60,237 nt of DNA, from the NCBI GenBank assembly GCA_049999805.1, contig JBNGIO010006336.1, positions 86,110-146,346 on the forward strand, read 5' to 3'. Below the pieces are notes generated by a model. That model was not told the DNA's origin, made no database searches, and saw only the letters and a list, made by a program, of their open reading frames with translations. Shown in pieces: positions 23,761-36,300 of the stretch (positions are counted from its first letter, which is position 1; each line of letters begins with the position of its first letter). The translations under genes were made by a program, and so were the position numbers. Origin of the DNA: Folioceros fuciformis. Taxonomy: Eukaryota; Anthocerotophyta; Anthocerotopsida; Anthocerotales.

Positions 23761-25469
23761 TATAATTTTTGAGACGCGCAGATGATTGTCTGAGGTCTTA
23801 TCTCAGGGAGAGCCCTGCGGCAGGCAGACAGGCAGTGAGGATTCTTCCATTCGGGGCCAAGTTTCAACAAAAGAGTGTCCCAAGAGCAGGAAAGCGCACA
23901 AATTACGGCATCGACCATTGTGTATATGCGGGATATAGGTGAGCATTTACCAGTCCATAGGAAGTCTACTTGAAATTTTTACCTCTAGTTCACTCTTTAA
24001 ACTAGAAACCGTGATAGCACCGCATGCTTTGGCACCTCTAGAAAGAAGGTGCTTGTAACCCATCTAGACCACAACATAAACTTTTCCTAGTCACTCTGTA
24101 AGCTTAAAACCCCAATTTAAAATTGGCAATCACTTAGCTCACGTCTTCTTTTTCTTTTTGGGGCCTGCTACTACCCAGCCCCCAGATAGCAAAGAATGAG
24201 ATTACGTCAGGCTTTCTTACCATACATACGCCTGCACAGATTCCTTTCTTCTGCTTCGTCCCCGGACGCATCCTTTAGAGCACAAAATGTAGTTACAGAT
24301 GGTTCAGATCACTCCGGTGCCCACGTAGCTGCAGCTGCACTGCTGGTATCAGCATTTCTCCTGGAATAGATTCTCAGACACGAGTTACAGATGAAAGTGT
24401 TACATCAATCTGAACTTGTGGGCCATTGATGTCACCAGGTGCTGACTCATGGCATTCTAGCAATGACAGCATCTCACAAGCTATACCGGATGAGAGCAAT
24501 GCGCGAGACCCAGACCGATCCTCTACACCAAACAAGTCCCCAAGTCATGGCACACACACTCTCACGGTTTCGTGGAAGGCCCAGGTTTCGATGCTCAACG
24601 CAGGAGCAACAGGTCGAGTGAAGAACAGCTCTGAGAGAAAACTTTTGGCACACAACAAGTATTTGGAAACTGCAAATTGAACAAGGAAGACACGCAGGCC
24701 CCGGATACAATGTCCCGACCCAGAAACTCACCACCTGGGTTAAAAGATATCAAAGAAGGGTACTGATGCTGTAGGGACAGAACATGTCCACAGTGGACAA
24801 CACGAAGACAGCTCCCTGGCTGAAACCCTAGCTTTACCAAGTACAGTACATTCTCGTCATGATTCGATCAAAAAGCCCTAGGCACGGGAGTCAGGTCAAG
24901 AGGCCTGCCAGGGCGGAGTGTGCATTCCACACGAGGTAAACAAACAAGAGATACAACACACCGTGCATCGTCCTACAGCAGCTGTAATGCATCACAAACT
25001 TACAGCTACATGCCACTGCCAAGTGGCAGGAAGATGCTGGAAGATGGGCGGGCAGCAGCACTTTGCGGAGAATCTTGACAAGCCCTCGCAAAAGAAACCG
25101 CCACAAGCTTATAGGATGCAGTTTTGGCGCCAAAAACATACTTTCAACCAGCCTACTGCTCCCTAACCAAATGTGGCCCGTTAATGTCTTTCCCCTCTAC
25201 TTCCACTCCCACAGATACGTCACCGTCAAAACCCTATCTATGCCTACCTACCTCAAACAGGCATCGGTGCATGAATTCCTATTCCAGATCTGCAGTCTCG
25301 GACAACCAGGCTCAATCCTTCGGATCTCCTGAATCGATCCAATCCTTCAGCTCCGGACTCCATGCCCCCGATACAATCTTCCATCTTCCGTATAAATCCT
25401 TTACTGAATCCACTGGCTTCCCGATGAAGAGAGGGGCAGGACGCAGCAATCAGGACCTGGCAGCAGCAT
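23761..25469. other. Intergenic between NPF and ARM-fold genes
   Basis: 1.7 kb of convergent 3' flank. No motif-bearing frame was found; short frames near 24426-24680 and 25124-25774 are unsupported, the latter being an antisense shadow of the ARM gene. Confidence 0.55.
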
Positions 25470-26159
25470 CTAAGCCAGGGCGATGTGATCTCCGCTCTGC
25501 TGGCCGGCAGCCAATCTCTCCAGCAGGGCGCGGGCATGTAGCTGCACCTCATGATCTTCCTCCGCAGCAGCAGCTGCGGCCTGCACCACGGCCTCTCCTC
25601 CAGTCACGCTGCGCACCGCCTCGAGCCCCGCGTCACACTGCACCAGGTTGGCCAGAACCTCCAGAGCGGCGCGCCGAGTCTTGTCATCAGGCGCTGTGTG
25701 CAACATACGCATCAAGGGGGGCACTGCACCTGCCTCCACCACGAACTTTCGCCTCTCGTCCTTGTAGGCCATGAGGTTGAGTCTGTAGGCTCCGCTGCGC
25801 TGCATAAAGGGATCCTCGCATCGCACCTGCCCGATGGCTGGCCGCACCCAGCTGTCTCCCATGCTAATCATCACGTTCATGGTGCCGTACAGCAGCGGCA
25901 CTCCCAGTGCCACCTTCATGATCCCTAGCACCATGCGATGCATTCGGGAGATGGTTTCCTTGTTGGGATCCTCTTCCGGCACCTCCTCTTCCAGCCCTTC
26001 ATCAGAAGCATCATCTGTTTGCGCCTGCCCTTCAGCATCCGCCTTTGCTGACAAGGGCCGTAGCAACAGCCTGCTGCGAGTAGCGTCGATTTCGCAGATT
26101 TTCTTACAACCCAGCGCTCTTGCCAAGGAGGAGAATACCCGGAGCCTGGCTAGCGCCAT
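25470..26159 (-). CDS. Small ARM-fold protein, probably mitochondrial
   Basis: A single exon of 229 residues starting at the ATG at 26159. The first about 40 residues (MALARLRVFSSLARALG, then RSRLLLRPLSA) are arginine/serine/leucine-rich without acids except one short stretch, as in mitochondrial presequences. An acidic linker (ASDEGLEEEVPEEDP) follows, then a hydrophobic segment (GIMKVALGVPLLYGTMNVMI, residues about 80-100) that could be one membrane helix. Residues about 130-220 look like two armadillo-type helical repeats (VVEAGAVPPLMRMLHTAPDD, RRAALEVLANLVQCDAG). I do not recognise a named orthologue. A scaffold role at the inner membrane is possible, but that is inference. Confidence 0.65.
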   Translation of the reverse strand: MALARLRVFSSLARALGCKKICEIDATRSRLLLRPLSAKADAEGQAQTDDASDEGLEEEVPEEDPNKETISRMHRMVLGIMKVALGVPLLYGTMNVMISMGDSWVRPAIGQVRCEDPFMQRSGAYRLNLMAYKDERRKFVVEAGAVPPLMRMLHTAPDDKTRRAALEVLANLVQCDAGLEAVRSVTGGEAVVQAAAAAAEEDHEVQLHARALLERLAAGQQSGDHIALA

Positions 26160-28129
26160 GGCTACTCTGCGACCACTAATCAGCTGGCATTAAAACAGAG
26201 ACGGGGTGTGTAGGACGAGGGTTAGTATTTCGAGGGTTGGCCACCTCCAGAGCTACCCTCGTGCAGACAGATACATGCACATACTGACCTACGACTCTTA
26301 TGGATGAATGCCTGTAGAAGCAGCTTCTTGTCCTCCTCGCATGGACTCAGTCCCCGCACAGCTCATGGAGCCCAATCTGCCCATTGTTGATGTACACAAC
26401 ACAGTGCCACGGCGCGGATCCGAGGTCTGTCAAGCAATACGGGTCCTTAGGGCAGGTGCAACAAAAGACTCTCGTCATCACTTCAAACATGAAACAAGAA
26501 AACAGTATGGAATGTTAACAGCCTGGCCTCACAGCAGCCGTCTTGGAGAGGAAGCAAGGCGTGCACGACCTTTGCCTATTCATGGGAAGAAGACCGCCCC
26601 CTGAATGCATGTTTCTTCCTTTCCACAATCCTTCGTTTACGTGAAGGCATGTCCTTTTCGCTGCCAGGCTTTACGGCGAGAATCTTAGACTTCGCATGTG
26701 CCTGGATGGTAAACCATCGTGGCACCTATCAGGTGCCTATTGGAGGGCGGTCATTTCAGGGTATCCGTAGATCTCATGCTAGGCTGAGAAAGGACGCGGC
26801 AGGAAGGTTTGCGGCCAGAAAGTTTTTCGTTTGTCAGCTTGCCAGCGGCATATGATACATGCAGCTCATGGCAAGAGCTGGAGGAGGGTGAGCAAATGAA
26901 TTCATGCTCATGTTTTGGAATGTGACCCGGAGTCGGATGAGTTTGGTCGGTGGATTTGTATGCCAATTGTGGGTGTAAGGTGGACCGCCCGGAAGGTGTT
27001 TGATGGCTGGTTCCAGCGAGATGTGGTGACGGGGAATGTGACGCTCGCAGAATGTTCTCAGCAGGAGGAACATCAAGAAATAGCAACAGTGAGGGAGAAT
27101 CGTGAGATGCACCACCAAGCTGGGGATATGCCGAATGCACGGACGTCTAGGATGGGAAGGAGGTGAACTGAGGTGGGAGATTCGACCGTGGTAGGACACC
27201 GGGAAGGTATCCCCTGTTCCACCTTCGTCTTCTCCCCTTCCTGTTCGTTCATCGACCCCGGATCGGGGGTAAAGTCGGATCGCGCAATGCAAAACGAAGT
27301 CCGCGAGAGTGTGGAATTTTCTCGTTCTCGCTTGTTTTCATTTCTCGTGCTGAAGGACGAATTCCATTTAAATGCTAACGAATTACTGACGAACCACCGC
27401 CCTCAGTTGATGACTGTACCAACTCATGATTTCATCCGTTAAAGCCCTGTGTATCATCCGAGTGACGAGCAAACTCACCAGGAGACCCGCAACGTAACAG
27501 GATAGTAGTGGCGCCGAACCTGGAGACTTCACTACGAGGACAAAGGATTCAACGGGGGCTGCTACCGGTAAAGAAAACGCACAAGAAACGCTTCCAAGCG
27601 GAAGGACTCAGCAGTGCAACAGCCCATATCGACCCTCTGTGGCCTCCAATCCAAGGCCGATAAAAGGACTTAGTGTGTAACAGATACCACTTCCCGACAC
27701 GGACGCGTAAAACCTGCACAGGCTGTCAACAGCACCTAACAAAAAAGTGCGACTAGCACCTGCTCACCCTTAAACCTGCTCATGCCTCGATATGAGTATA
27801 GCATTGAAACCTCTTATGACGCAAAAACTGCTTAGGTCGCACAGTTTTGATGTTTCCTCCATGAAGGTTTGGCCTGCCGTCCCATTCCACCATTTGGTTC
27901 CAGTAAGCAAGGCTGGAGAATATATGGACTCCCTGTATGTATGGCGGTTCACATCACGGACATCGTGCTCACCCTGCGAGGTCCAACCTAGCAATGACAG
28001 CCCAGGAGATGAGTTACCTTCAAAAATGTGCAACCCTCCCGTAGGTGTTTGGATGTATGACGTTATTGCAAGCTACCCTTTCAGAAATGCGATCATTCAC
28101 ACAACATCGCCTTGGACCCCGTCGGCTAC
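26160..28129. other. Intergenic upstream of ARM gene and downstream of SEC24
   Basis: Nearly 2 kb with no recognised gene. A sequence resembling a retroelement primer-binding site (TGGCGCCGAACCTGGAGAC) lies at 27509-27527, without recognisable gag or pol in the window. The frames at 26915-27166 and 27792-28280 have no motif. Confidence 0.5.
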
Positions 28130-31100
28130 TCATGGACCCTTCTGCATAACTTGCTTGAATGTTTGTACCATCCATTCCGCATATCCTACGAACCCGTATG
28201 ACCGGTCTTCAACCATAGTAGAAAGTAGCAAATTCCCCTCTCTAGGTTGGTCTCCTTGGCGTATTGCCACACACTGTTGATACGAAGCAGGCTCATGCTC
28301 CCTTAATATTTTCAACAGACTATGTAGATGCTTTGAAACTATGTTTTTTTGCTCTCTCACCGGGACCTGTTAGCACATTATTACCAACAAAGACTACATT
28401 AGCAACCACGTCTGGGGATCAGTCGGCGATGCCAGGGACTGAAAGGTGAGAGATGCAAGGATGTCAATAGACTGCTTGACCTCTAAGCTTGACTCCTACC
28501 TTGCTTATGTCTGAGAGGTTCACAGCTTCAGGGCCGAGAATATTTGCGAGAACCTCTTGGGATAACATCTTTCCAATCCACAGTACACACCGTAAGCCAT
28601 CATCCAAGATATAGGCTCCACGTGGGTCAAGCCTCTCTGAAGAAAGGGGAAGCGATGGAGGCGAGTATTTTGGCAAAGTCTCTCCCGAAGTTACGACCTG
28701 CATGGCACCATGCGCTCTTATCCATTTGCTGAGCATCTCAGAAAAAGCAAACAGGATCATACACTAACCTGTAGAAGATGTTCATCAACCCGGTACAATG
28801 AAGGATAAAGTAGTTCTAGAAGTCGTGGTATGGAAATCGTCATGATCTCATAGGCACAGGCTGATCGTTCATCCGGCTGTGCATCCAAAGCACCTCCTCT
28901 CAATGCCAATGATTTGCAAATCGCTAGGGTGTACAGTGGAAGAAGCCTCAAAGATTCTGGGTATATCAGTCTTCCTGCTATTTGATGACTAGCTGCAAAC
29001 ATATTCCGGTACTCCCGCAAACTGCGAACCAATCTCAACTGCGTCACGTGCCGGGCATCCTCGAGTTTCGCAGACATTGATTTTTCAACCGCTACATTCA
29101 ACACGCAAATTGGTACCAGTTAGAAGCGACACAGACATCGACACTCTACTATCACAAAGCAGACAAAACACGAGGCTGAGAGTTACAACAATACCAAGCC
29201 TGCTCAATAGAGCCACAGCAGCTCCACAATCAGCTGTCCGATACATCTCAGAAAGGTCGCCAACCACTGGAGTGGCCATCGTATGCACTCTAATACGCCT
29301 TTCCCCTGATGATGATGTGTAGCTGCCAGCAAGTCAAGGGAGACGAGGTCCAAAGTGCAAATGTCTAGAAGCAAATTTGGACCAAAAAGCAATCCCTGAC
29401 TGTTCAAAACAGCTAAACTTGCCCATCCTAGGAGGACCTTGCAAAGGATACAGCAGAGCAACTTGGAAATAGACTGTTTGTGTTGTCAGCAGAGTGTCAT
29501 CCAATGATATCTGCAGACCAAACGCTTTGTCGCAATCTACAGCTGGCAGCGCCAGCAAATCTGTGCTCCTTAACATGAAATGGCCATGGAAAGTTGAAAA
29601 CCTTAACCCTGGACACACCACAGACGGGCAACATAAGGGGTGGGAAAACATCCGAGGCCTCACACACCAAAGCAAAACATTCGACAGCAACGCCTACATT
29701 ACCTTTGCCACATCTTATGCGCATAACAGCTTCCCAAGCGGTTTCTCTTGTCAAGTCCCTTGATAGATCATATCTGAACTTCTCCCCATGCAAGTGAGCC
29801 TGAAACCCGGGGTAGAAATACACCTGACCACCAGTATACTTCGCTAATGTACCTGCATTAAACATCGGTTCCGAATGACAATATGTCAGAGCAAATGGCC
29901 AGAAGGTGAATAATTTCCACCTGGTTGGTTGCTTCAGGCCCTTGCTCACCTAGAGATGCTAGATCCGTGTATCTTTCAGAAAATGCATACACATTGATAC
30001 CGATCTGAAACTTTGAACAGTCACCAGCCATTGTTTTATAGAATGGGTCCTCGGTAACGCGAATTGTATGTTCTCGATCAGTGCCATATATACGACCATC
30101 TTCACCTCTTAGCTTGAGACGTCCATTGCCTAAAGAAGGCAGAGTACTTTGAAAGATGAGCACCTTGCCTCCCAGTGGACTCTGCAACAGGGTTGTTCCA
30201 CGCAAGAGGCATTTCAAAATTTTGAGAAAAGGAAACACAACAAGAGCTCAAAAAAAAAAAGGGCGAAATGGCCAGCATCCTCCTCAATTACCATCAGAGT
30301 ATATGTGGCACGCAGGGCCGGACCAAGGGCTGATTCGATGTTGAGTGAGCTCTGGAACATTGCAGGTAGACTGTCTAGAAGGGCTTCTACAACTTTCCGT
30401 GATTCGGAAAGGTTCACCAGTAAATCCTCTGGCACTGGAAGGAACGGGTCTTCCAGGTCTGCCACCACCATCATCTGAGGCTGTGTCAAGGTACCCTGTG
30501 CAACCAACACAGGGATCAGACCCCAGGAAAACAAAACTACCGGCAAACTAGGGATTATGAGAAAGCACCTCCAAAACGAAGTGAGGTCAGTCTACTCAGG
30601 CACAGATGCTAGTCTACCTTCAGCATGTGGAAATGCAGGGTGCTGTCGAATGTGAGAAAACCAATCTGTGTCCTCGGAAAACCTGGCAGGCTGTCTAAAC
30701 TTGATCTTATAGTATCAACAGCCACCTGCACCGACCTTCACAGGAGGCATTCAGAAGCTTGCAAAACAAACAAGGTCAATGACTTGAGTGACTGCGAAAC
30801 CCATGTTCAGCAGCAGCTCCCCAATAACCGGGCACTGCAAAGAAACAGAGGCAAAGATGTTGCGTACCTGCAGCATTCCAGATCTCACTGATGCCGAAGA
30901 GACATCAATTAAGAAGAAGTAAGAAGGCGGCATGGGAGCCCTGACCATGTACTCAGTTGGAGCAACAAATTCCACACTGCCCTTGCAGAGTTCTGGCCTT
31001 TCGTCGGCATCCCTTCGCCTTCCAGTTTCATCAACAGGGCAAAAGTAATCCACCGGAACTGGCACAAACGGCTGAAAGGTCAGTATTCGAGTTCCAAGGC

Positions 31101-32660
31101 GTGAGTTTAAGGCCTCACATTAAAGGAGACAATACCCTCGTTCAGTAGAGTGCAAACATTGCAACGCCATCTTCTTCCACCATCCAGAAAAACTACGTAA
31201 GGATTTATGTAAGTGCGACACCGCCTGCATCTCACGATATTTGAAGCCCCAAAATTGACAACCGGTACTTCTTCCTGAGAAATTCAACCAGAGTGACTTA
31301 AGCCAACCAACAAACAAACCTACCGAAGCACAAGGCAGCCTAGAACCTCAGCGGTCCCACATGTCACTCAAATCACAATGGGCTCGGGAGGAACTCCTAC
31401 CCCCTTGGGTGCTTCAGCAAGAGGGTGGACGATGGTACCAAGAGGAAGATGCCAGCGAGCGAGGAGGGAATTCGAATTAGGCATGGCATTAGTAGTCAGC
31501 CGCATGAATCGAGGATGACAGTTAGCCACATACGCACGATCGGGGGAGTCTGACTGATCAGACGGCCGCGGGAGGATGGCAGGATCAATCGATGAATCCA
31601 GAGCCCCTGGAACCGGGACCACGGACAGTGACTGAAAATCTTCCTGCACAGCTTGCATGCTCGAATTCTGCGTCGTAAGATAACCTCCCACAAGAGGAGA
31701 CCCGTCCAATGCAGATCCACCAGCATACGCTGCAGCTCCTCCGGCAGCACCATAAGAACTAGGAGGGGGGCCGATCGGCGGTCTTCCGAAGGAGGAAGCT
31801 TGAGGGGGAGAAGCAGATCCATAAGTTGGCGGTCCTCCATACGGAACGCTCGTGGGAGGGGCCGATGAAAACCTAGTTCCAAAAGTAGGGGGGGCTACAG
31901 GAGGTGCACCAAAATCGTCTCCTTGAGTGTAGGCAGGGGGCACCTGGGAAGGAGGGGGTCCAACCGCCCTGACGCCCCCGGGAAGAGAGGGAGGAGGAGG
32001 AGAAACCGAGCTCGCCACTCCCGTACCTGGCAGTCTGGGAGGGGGTCCCATGGGGACAGGCGGAGTGGCCGGCGGTGGTTGGGGGAAAGGAGCAGCTGAG
32101 GGAGCAGGCGGAGGACGGAACATGGAGGGAGGAGAAGCCCCGGCAACCAGGGAAGCCGATAGCAATGACCCGCCCTGTCCCGGCGGAGCTCCAAAAGGAG
32201 GAGGAGGCCTCGAAAACTGAGATGCGGCCACAGGAGCAGAAGCCGGAGGTCCTGCATATCCTGGTGCCTGGGAAAACCCCCCTAAAGGAGCACCTGCTGC
32301 CTGCAATCCTGGGGGACCTGGAGGGCCAGCGGGAGGTCCTGGAAGACCCGTGGGAGGCCCTGGAATGCCTGCGGGGGGCCCTGGAAGGCCTGCAGGCGGC
32401 CCTGAAACGCTTGTGGGAGGCCCTGGCAGTCCTGAAAGCGGCCCCGGAGCTTGGAGGAGATTGTAGGGCCCCGGGACCTGCTGCGGAGGCTTCAAGCTTC
32501 TGATCGGCTGATGTGCAAAGGGCGATTGTCCAGAACCCGGTGGCGGCCCCGATCCGGGTCCTGGCTGCGCGGGAGGGACTCCCAAAAGCCCCCCATGCCG
32601 TGGCCCCGTGCCGAACACCGGGGGGGGCCTCGAAACGACTGGTGCACCTGCAACATCCAT
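28130..32660 (-). CDS. SEC24: SEC24 COPII coat subunit
   Basis: Twelve exons, 32660-31401, 31274-31119, 31071-30868, 30725-30618, 30495-30292, 30181-29950, 29852-29703, 29608-29438, 29305-29195, 29091-28769, 28697-28500 and 28366-28130, sum to 3,354 nt and 1,117 residues in frame. The first about 340 residues are proline/glycine-rich. Then come [20 protein letters not shown], the zinc finger ([10 protein letters not shown] ... CNVC), the trunk domain ([38 protein letters not shown]), the beta-sandwich and helical regions ([17 protein letters not shown]-like, [20 protein letters not shown]) and a gelsolin-like domain near the end ([19 protein letters not shown]). SEC24 selects cargo in COPII vesicles at ER exit sites with SEC23 and SAR1. 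The start at 32660 is the first in-frame ATG after an in-frame TTG. Intron 2 is only 47 bp, with the alternative donor at 31134 out of phase. Confidence 0.95.
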
Positions 32661-33379
32661 GGCCAATTCAAGCTCCAGCGCCAAAATTCCGCATCAACCC
32701 TAGCTCCGCTCTGCTGCAAACAGTAGCTCACCTGCGTAGGAGGGGCGTGGCCCGCCTGATGAAAACGAGGACACAGGCTCAGGGCCCGGGACTTGATCCG
32801 CGTCCATAGCTCCCGATTCTCTTCTGCCTCCACTCCCAGACGACTTTCGTCACTCAACTACACTACACATCACTCCGTCGCACTCCAATAACCCTTTGAT
32901 TCCGCCCCGCCGGCCGCAACGCCTGGTTAACTACACCCGCTCTCATCACTACAACTGCGACGCGTAACCGCGGTAAATAAATACATAAAGCTCGCGGGTT
33001 CAATTCACATCAGTAACAACGCTGGTTTGCGGACATCGCACAAGAGAGTGTGTAACACAGCTTGTTAAAACAGGCTGTGGACATGCAGCCTTAGGAAATG
33101 AATGTAGCACTACTTTCATACTACTTGGAGGACTGCGAGTTCTCCTTTCCTGCTATGTACTTGGAGGAGGCCTTGAGCCGGTGTCTAGTGTTCAACATCT
33201 TTTCTTGCTCTTGCGTGGTTCTGTTCTGACCTCGCTGAAAGGGGGCGCTAGTACGTCTCTCCTTATGCGAATTTTTTACTTCAGCAAACACACTGAACCC
33301 TACCACAAGAGGAGAGGCAGAGCTGCTTGGAGCAAAAGAACAGGCGCTGGCTCCTACAGTCCTCCCATAGTTCTCATTC
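32661..33379. other. Promoter/5' region of SEC24 and 3' flank of the GRP-type PPR gene
   Basis: Both flanking genes are on the minus strand. About 0.7 kb of mostly AT-richer sequence holds the presumed SEC24 promoter. No gene was seen. Confidence 0.55.
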
Positions 33380-36300
33380 TCAGGGTCGACCCTTGCAACT
33401 GCAAGAACCATCTGCAAATCGATGCACACGGTATCCATCCCTCACGACAATGTCTCTGTGTTCTAGCCTGGACATGATCTCCGTGGAACTGTGGCAGTCA
33501 CTGCACATGCGTAGATTCTTCGTTACCACCAGGGGTGTCCCACTGGGAGTGTTCAGAAGACCGAACGCCAGAGCTAGCTTCTCAGCATGCCCGCAAAGCG
33601 CATCTTCCTTTTCCTTCTCGCACAATGGCTTCAGCACCAACTTCGTGTGCGGTGCGTGGCCGCCTTCCTGCCGTAGACGTGCATTCGTGCTCTCTACCTT
33701 CAGGGCAATGTCCTCCCTCCTTTCTCCCACCAGAAATCTATGTACCTGCTTGTTCACCTCAATGGTCGCCGCGGCAGGTTTCTTGTGAGCTCCTGCTACC
33801 GTTCTCTGTGTTTCAATCCTGCCTGCGTCGCTCCACCTGCCTTCGTCTGCGTAGGCGTTGGCCATGAGCACGTATGCGGACGCTTGCTGCGGTTCCAGTG
33901 CAACCAGACTCTCAAAACACCAGACGGCCCTCTCCAGGTCCCCGTGGCTCTTGCATGCATTCAACAGGGACGTCAAACCTACAGCGTTCCTCTGGCCTTC
34001 TTCACATGACAGTAGCATATTCTCTGCCTCGTCTAGGTGGCCTGCACGTCCAAGAAGATCGATCATGCAGTTGTGGTGCTCGATAGTAGGTTTTATACCG
34101 TGCTCTTCAGTCATGGAATCGAAGTGCTTTCGTCCCTCGTGGACCAGTCCCCCGTGACTGCACGCTGCTAGAAGGCAGATAAAAGTAACCCCGTCAGGCT
34201 GGACGCCAGCGGCTAGCATCTCATCAAAACAAGCTAGCGCTTTGCGACCATCGTCACAAGTACCGTATCCAGATATCAGGGCATTCCATGTCACCACATT
34301 CTCTGTGGCCATGCTGTTGAACACCCGGCGTGTATCATCCAGCTCACCGCATTTTGCATACATGTCCATCAGGCAGGTGCCCAACGCTACATCCAGCAGT
34401 CCTCTTTCCACAATCTGTGAGTGTAGATCCCTGCCCTTCTGTAAGGCGCCGCTGCTTGCGCAGGCCTTCAAAACGCAAGAAAACGTAACGTGGTCAGCCA
34501 AAATGAGGCTCTCCTGCTCCATTTGTCCATACAGAACAAGAGCCTCTTGGCTTTGTCCTTGCTGTACATACCCAGCTATCAGGGCATTCCATGTCACCAC
34601 ATCCTTGGTGGCCAAGCCTTCAAAAACCTGATGTGCATCTTTCAGTTCACCACACTTTCCATACATGTCCACCAGGCAGTTGCCTAGCAATACATTATCC
34701 AGGAGTCCTCGTTCAACAAGCTGTGAGTGCAACTCCCTCCCCTTCTCCAAGGCACCAGTGATCGCGCAAGCCTTCAGAAGGCAAGCAAAAGTAACATGGT
34801 CAGCAAGAACGAGGCCCTCTTGCTCCATTTGTCCGTACACAGCAAGCGCCTCTTGGCCGAGTCCCTGCTGTGCATACCCAGCAATCAGCACCGTCCACGT
34901 GACCACATCCTTTGTGGCCAAGCTGTCGAAAACCTGGTGGGCATCTTCCAGTTCTCCGCATTTTGCATACATGCCCACCAGACAGTTGGCCAGCACTACG
35001 TCATCCAGCAGCCCCATTCTGACAATCTGTGAGTGCAGCTGCCTGCCATTCTGTATGGCACCAGAGTTAGCACATGCCTTGAGAAGGCAAATGAAAGTCA
35101 CATCGTTAGCCACAAGCAAACCCTCTTGCTCAAATTGCCCATACAATTCAAGTGCCTCACGACCGAGTCCTTGCTCTGCATACGCTGATATCAGGGCATT
35201 CCATGTCAAAGCATCCTTTTTGGCCATGCTGTCAAAAACCTGGCGTGCATCTTCCAGTTCACCACAGTTTGCATACATGTCTATCAGGCAGTTGCCCAAC
35301 ACTACGTCATCCAGAAGCCCTCTTCCCACAATCGCCGAGTGCAGCTGCCTACCCTTCTGCAAGGCACCAGTGCTTGCACAGGCCTTAAGAAGGCAGGAGA
35401 ATGTGACCTGGTCAGCCAAGATAAGGCCCTCCTGCTCCATTTGTCCATACACGACCAGCGCCTCTTGGCCGAGTCCTTGCTGTACATACCCAGCAATCAG
35501 TGCCGTCCATGTCACCACATCCTTTGTGGCCAAGCAGTCAAAAACCCGACGTGCATCCTCAAGTTCACCACATTTTATGTACATGTCCATCAGGCAGTTG
35601 CCCAACACTACGTCATCCAGCAGTCCCTTTTCAACAATCTGTGTGTCCAGCTCCCTGCCCTTCTGCAAGGCGCCAGTGCTTGCACAGGCCTGCAGAAGAC
35701 AAGCAAAAGTCACATGGTCAGCCAAAATGAGCCCCTCCTGCTCCATTTGTCCGTACAGAACAAGTGCCTCTTGGCTGCGTCCTTGCTGTGCATATCCAGA
35801 AATTAGCACCGTCCACGTCACAACATCCTTTGTGACCATGTCCTCAAACACCTGATGTGCGTCATTCAGTTCACCACATTTGGCATACATGTCTACAAGG
35901 CAGTTGCCCAACACCACGTTACCCAGCAGTCCTCTTTCCACAATCTGAGAGTGCAGCTGCCGGCCCTCCAGTAAGGCACTAGTGCTCGCACAGGCCTTTA
36001 AAAGGCAAGCAAAAGTGACATGGTCAGCCAAAATGAGGCCCTCCTGCTCCATTTGTCCATACACAACAAGCGCCTCTTGGCCGAGTCCTTCCTGTGCATA
36101 CCCAGCTATTAGCGCTGTCCAGGTCACCACATTCTTTGTCGCCATGCTGTCAAAGACCTGGCGTGCTTCTTCCAATTCACCACATTTTGCATACATGTCC
36201 ACCAGGCTGGTGCCCACCAGGATGTCATCCAGCAGCCTTCTTTGCACAATCTGTGAGTGTATCTGCCTGCCCATCTGCAATTCACCAGTGCTTGCACAGG

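Noticed and set aside
34242-35855. Long plus-strand frame antisense to the GRP-type PPR gene (34665-35855)
   Set aside because: It is the antisense shadow of the tandem PPR repeats; serine/proline-rich periodic product with no motif of its own.
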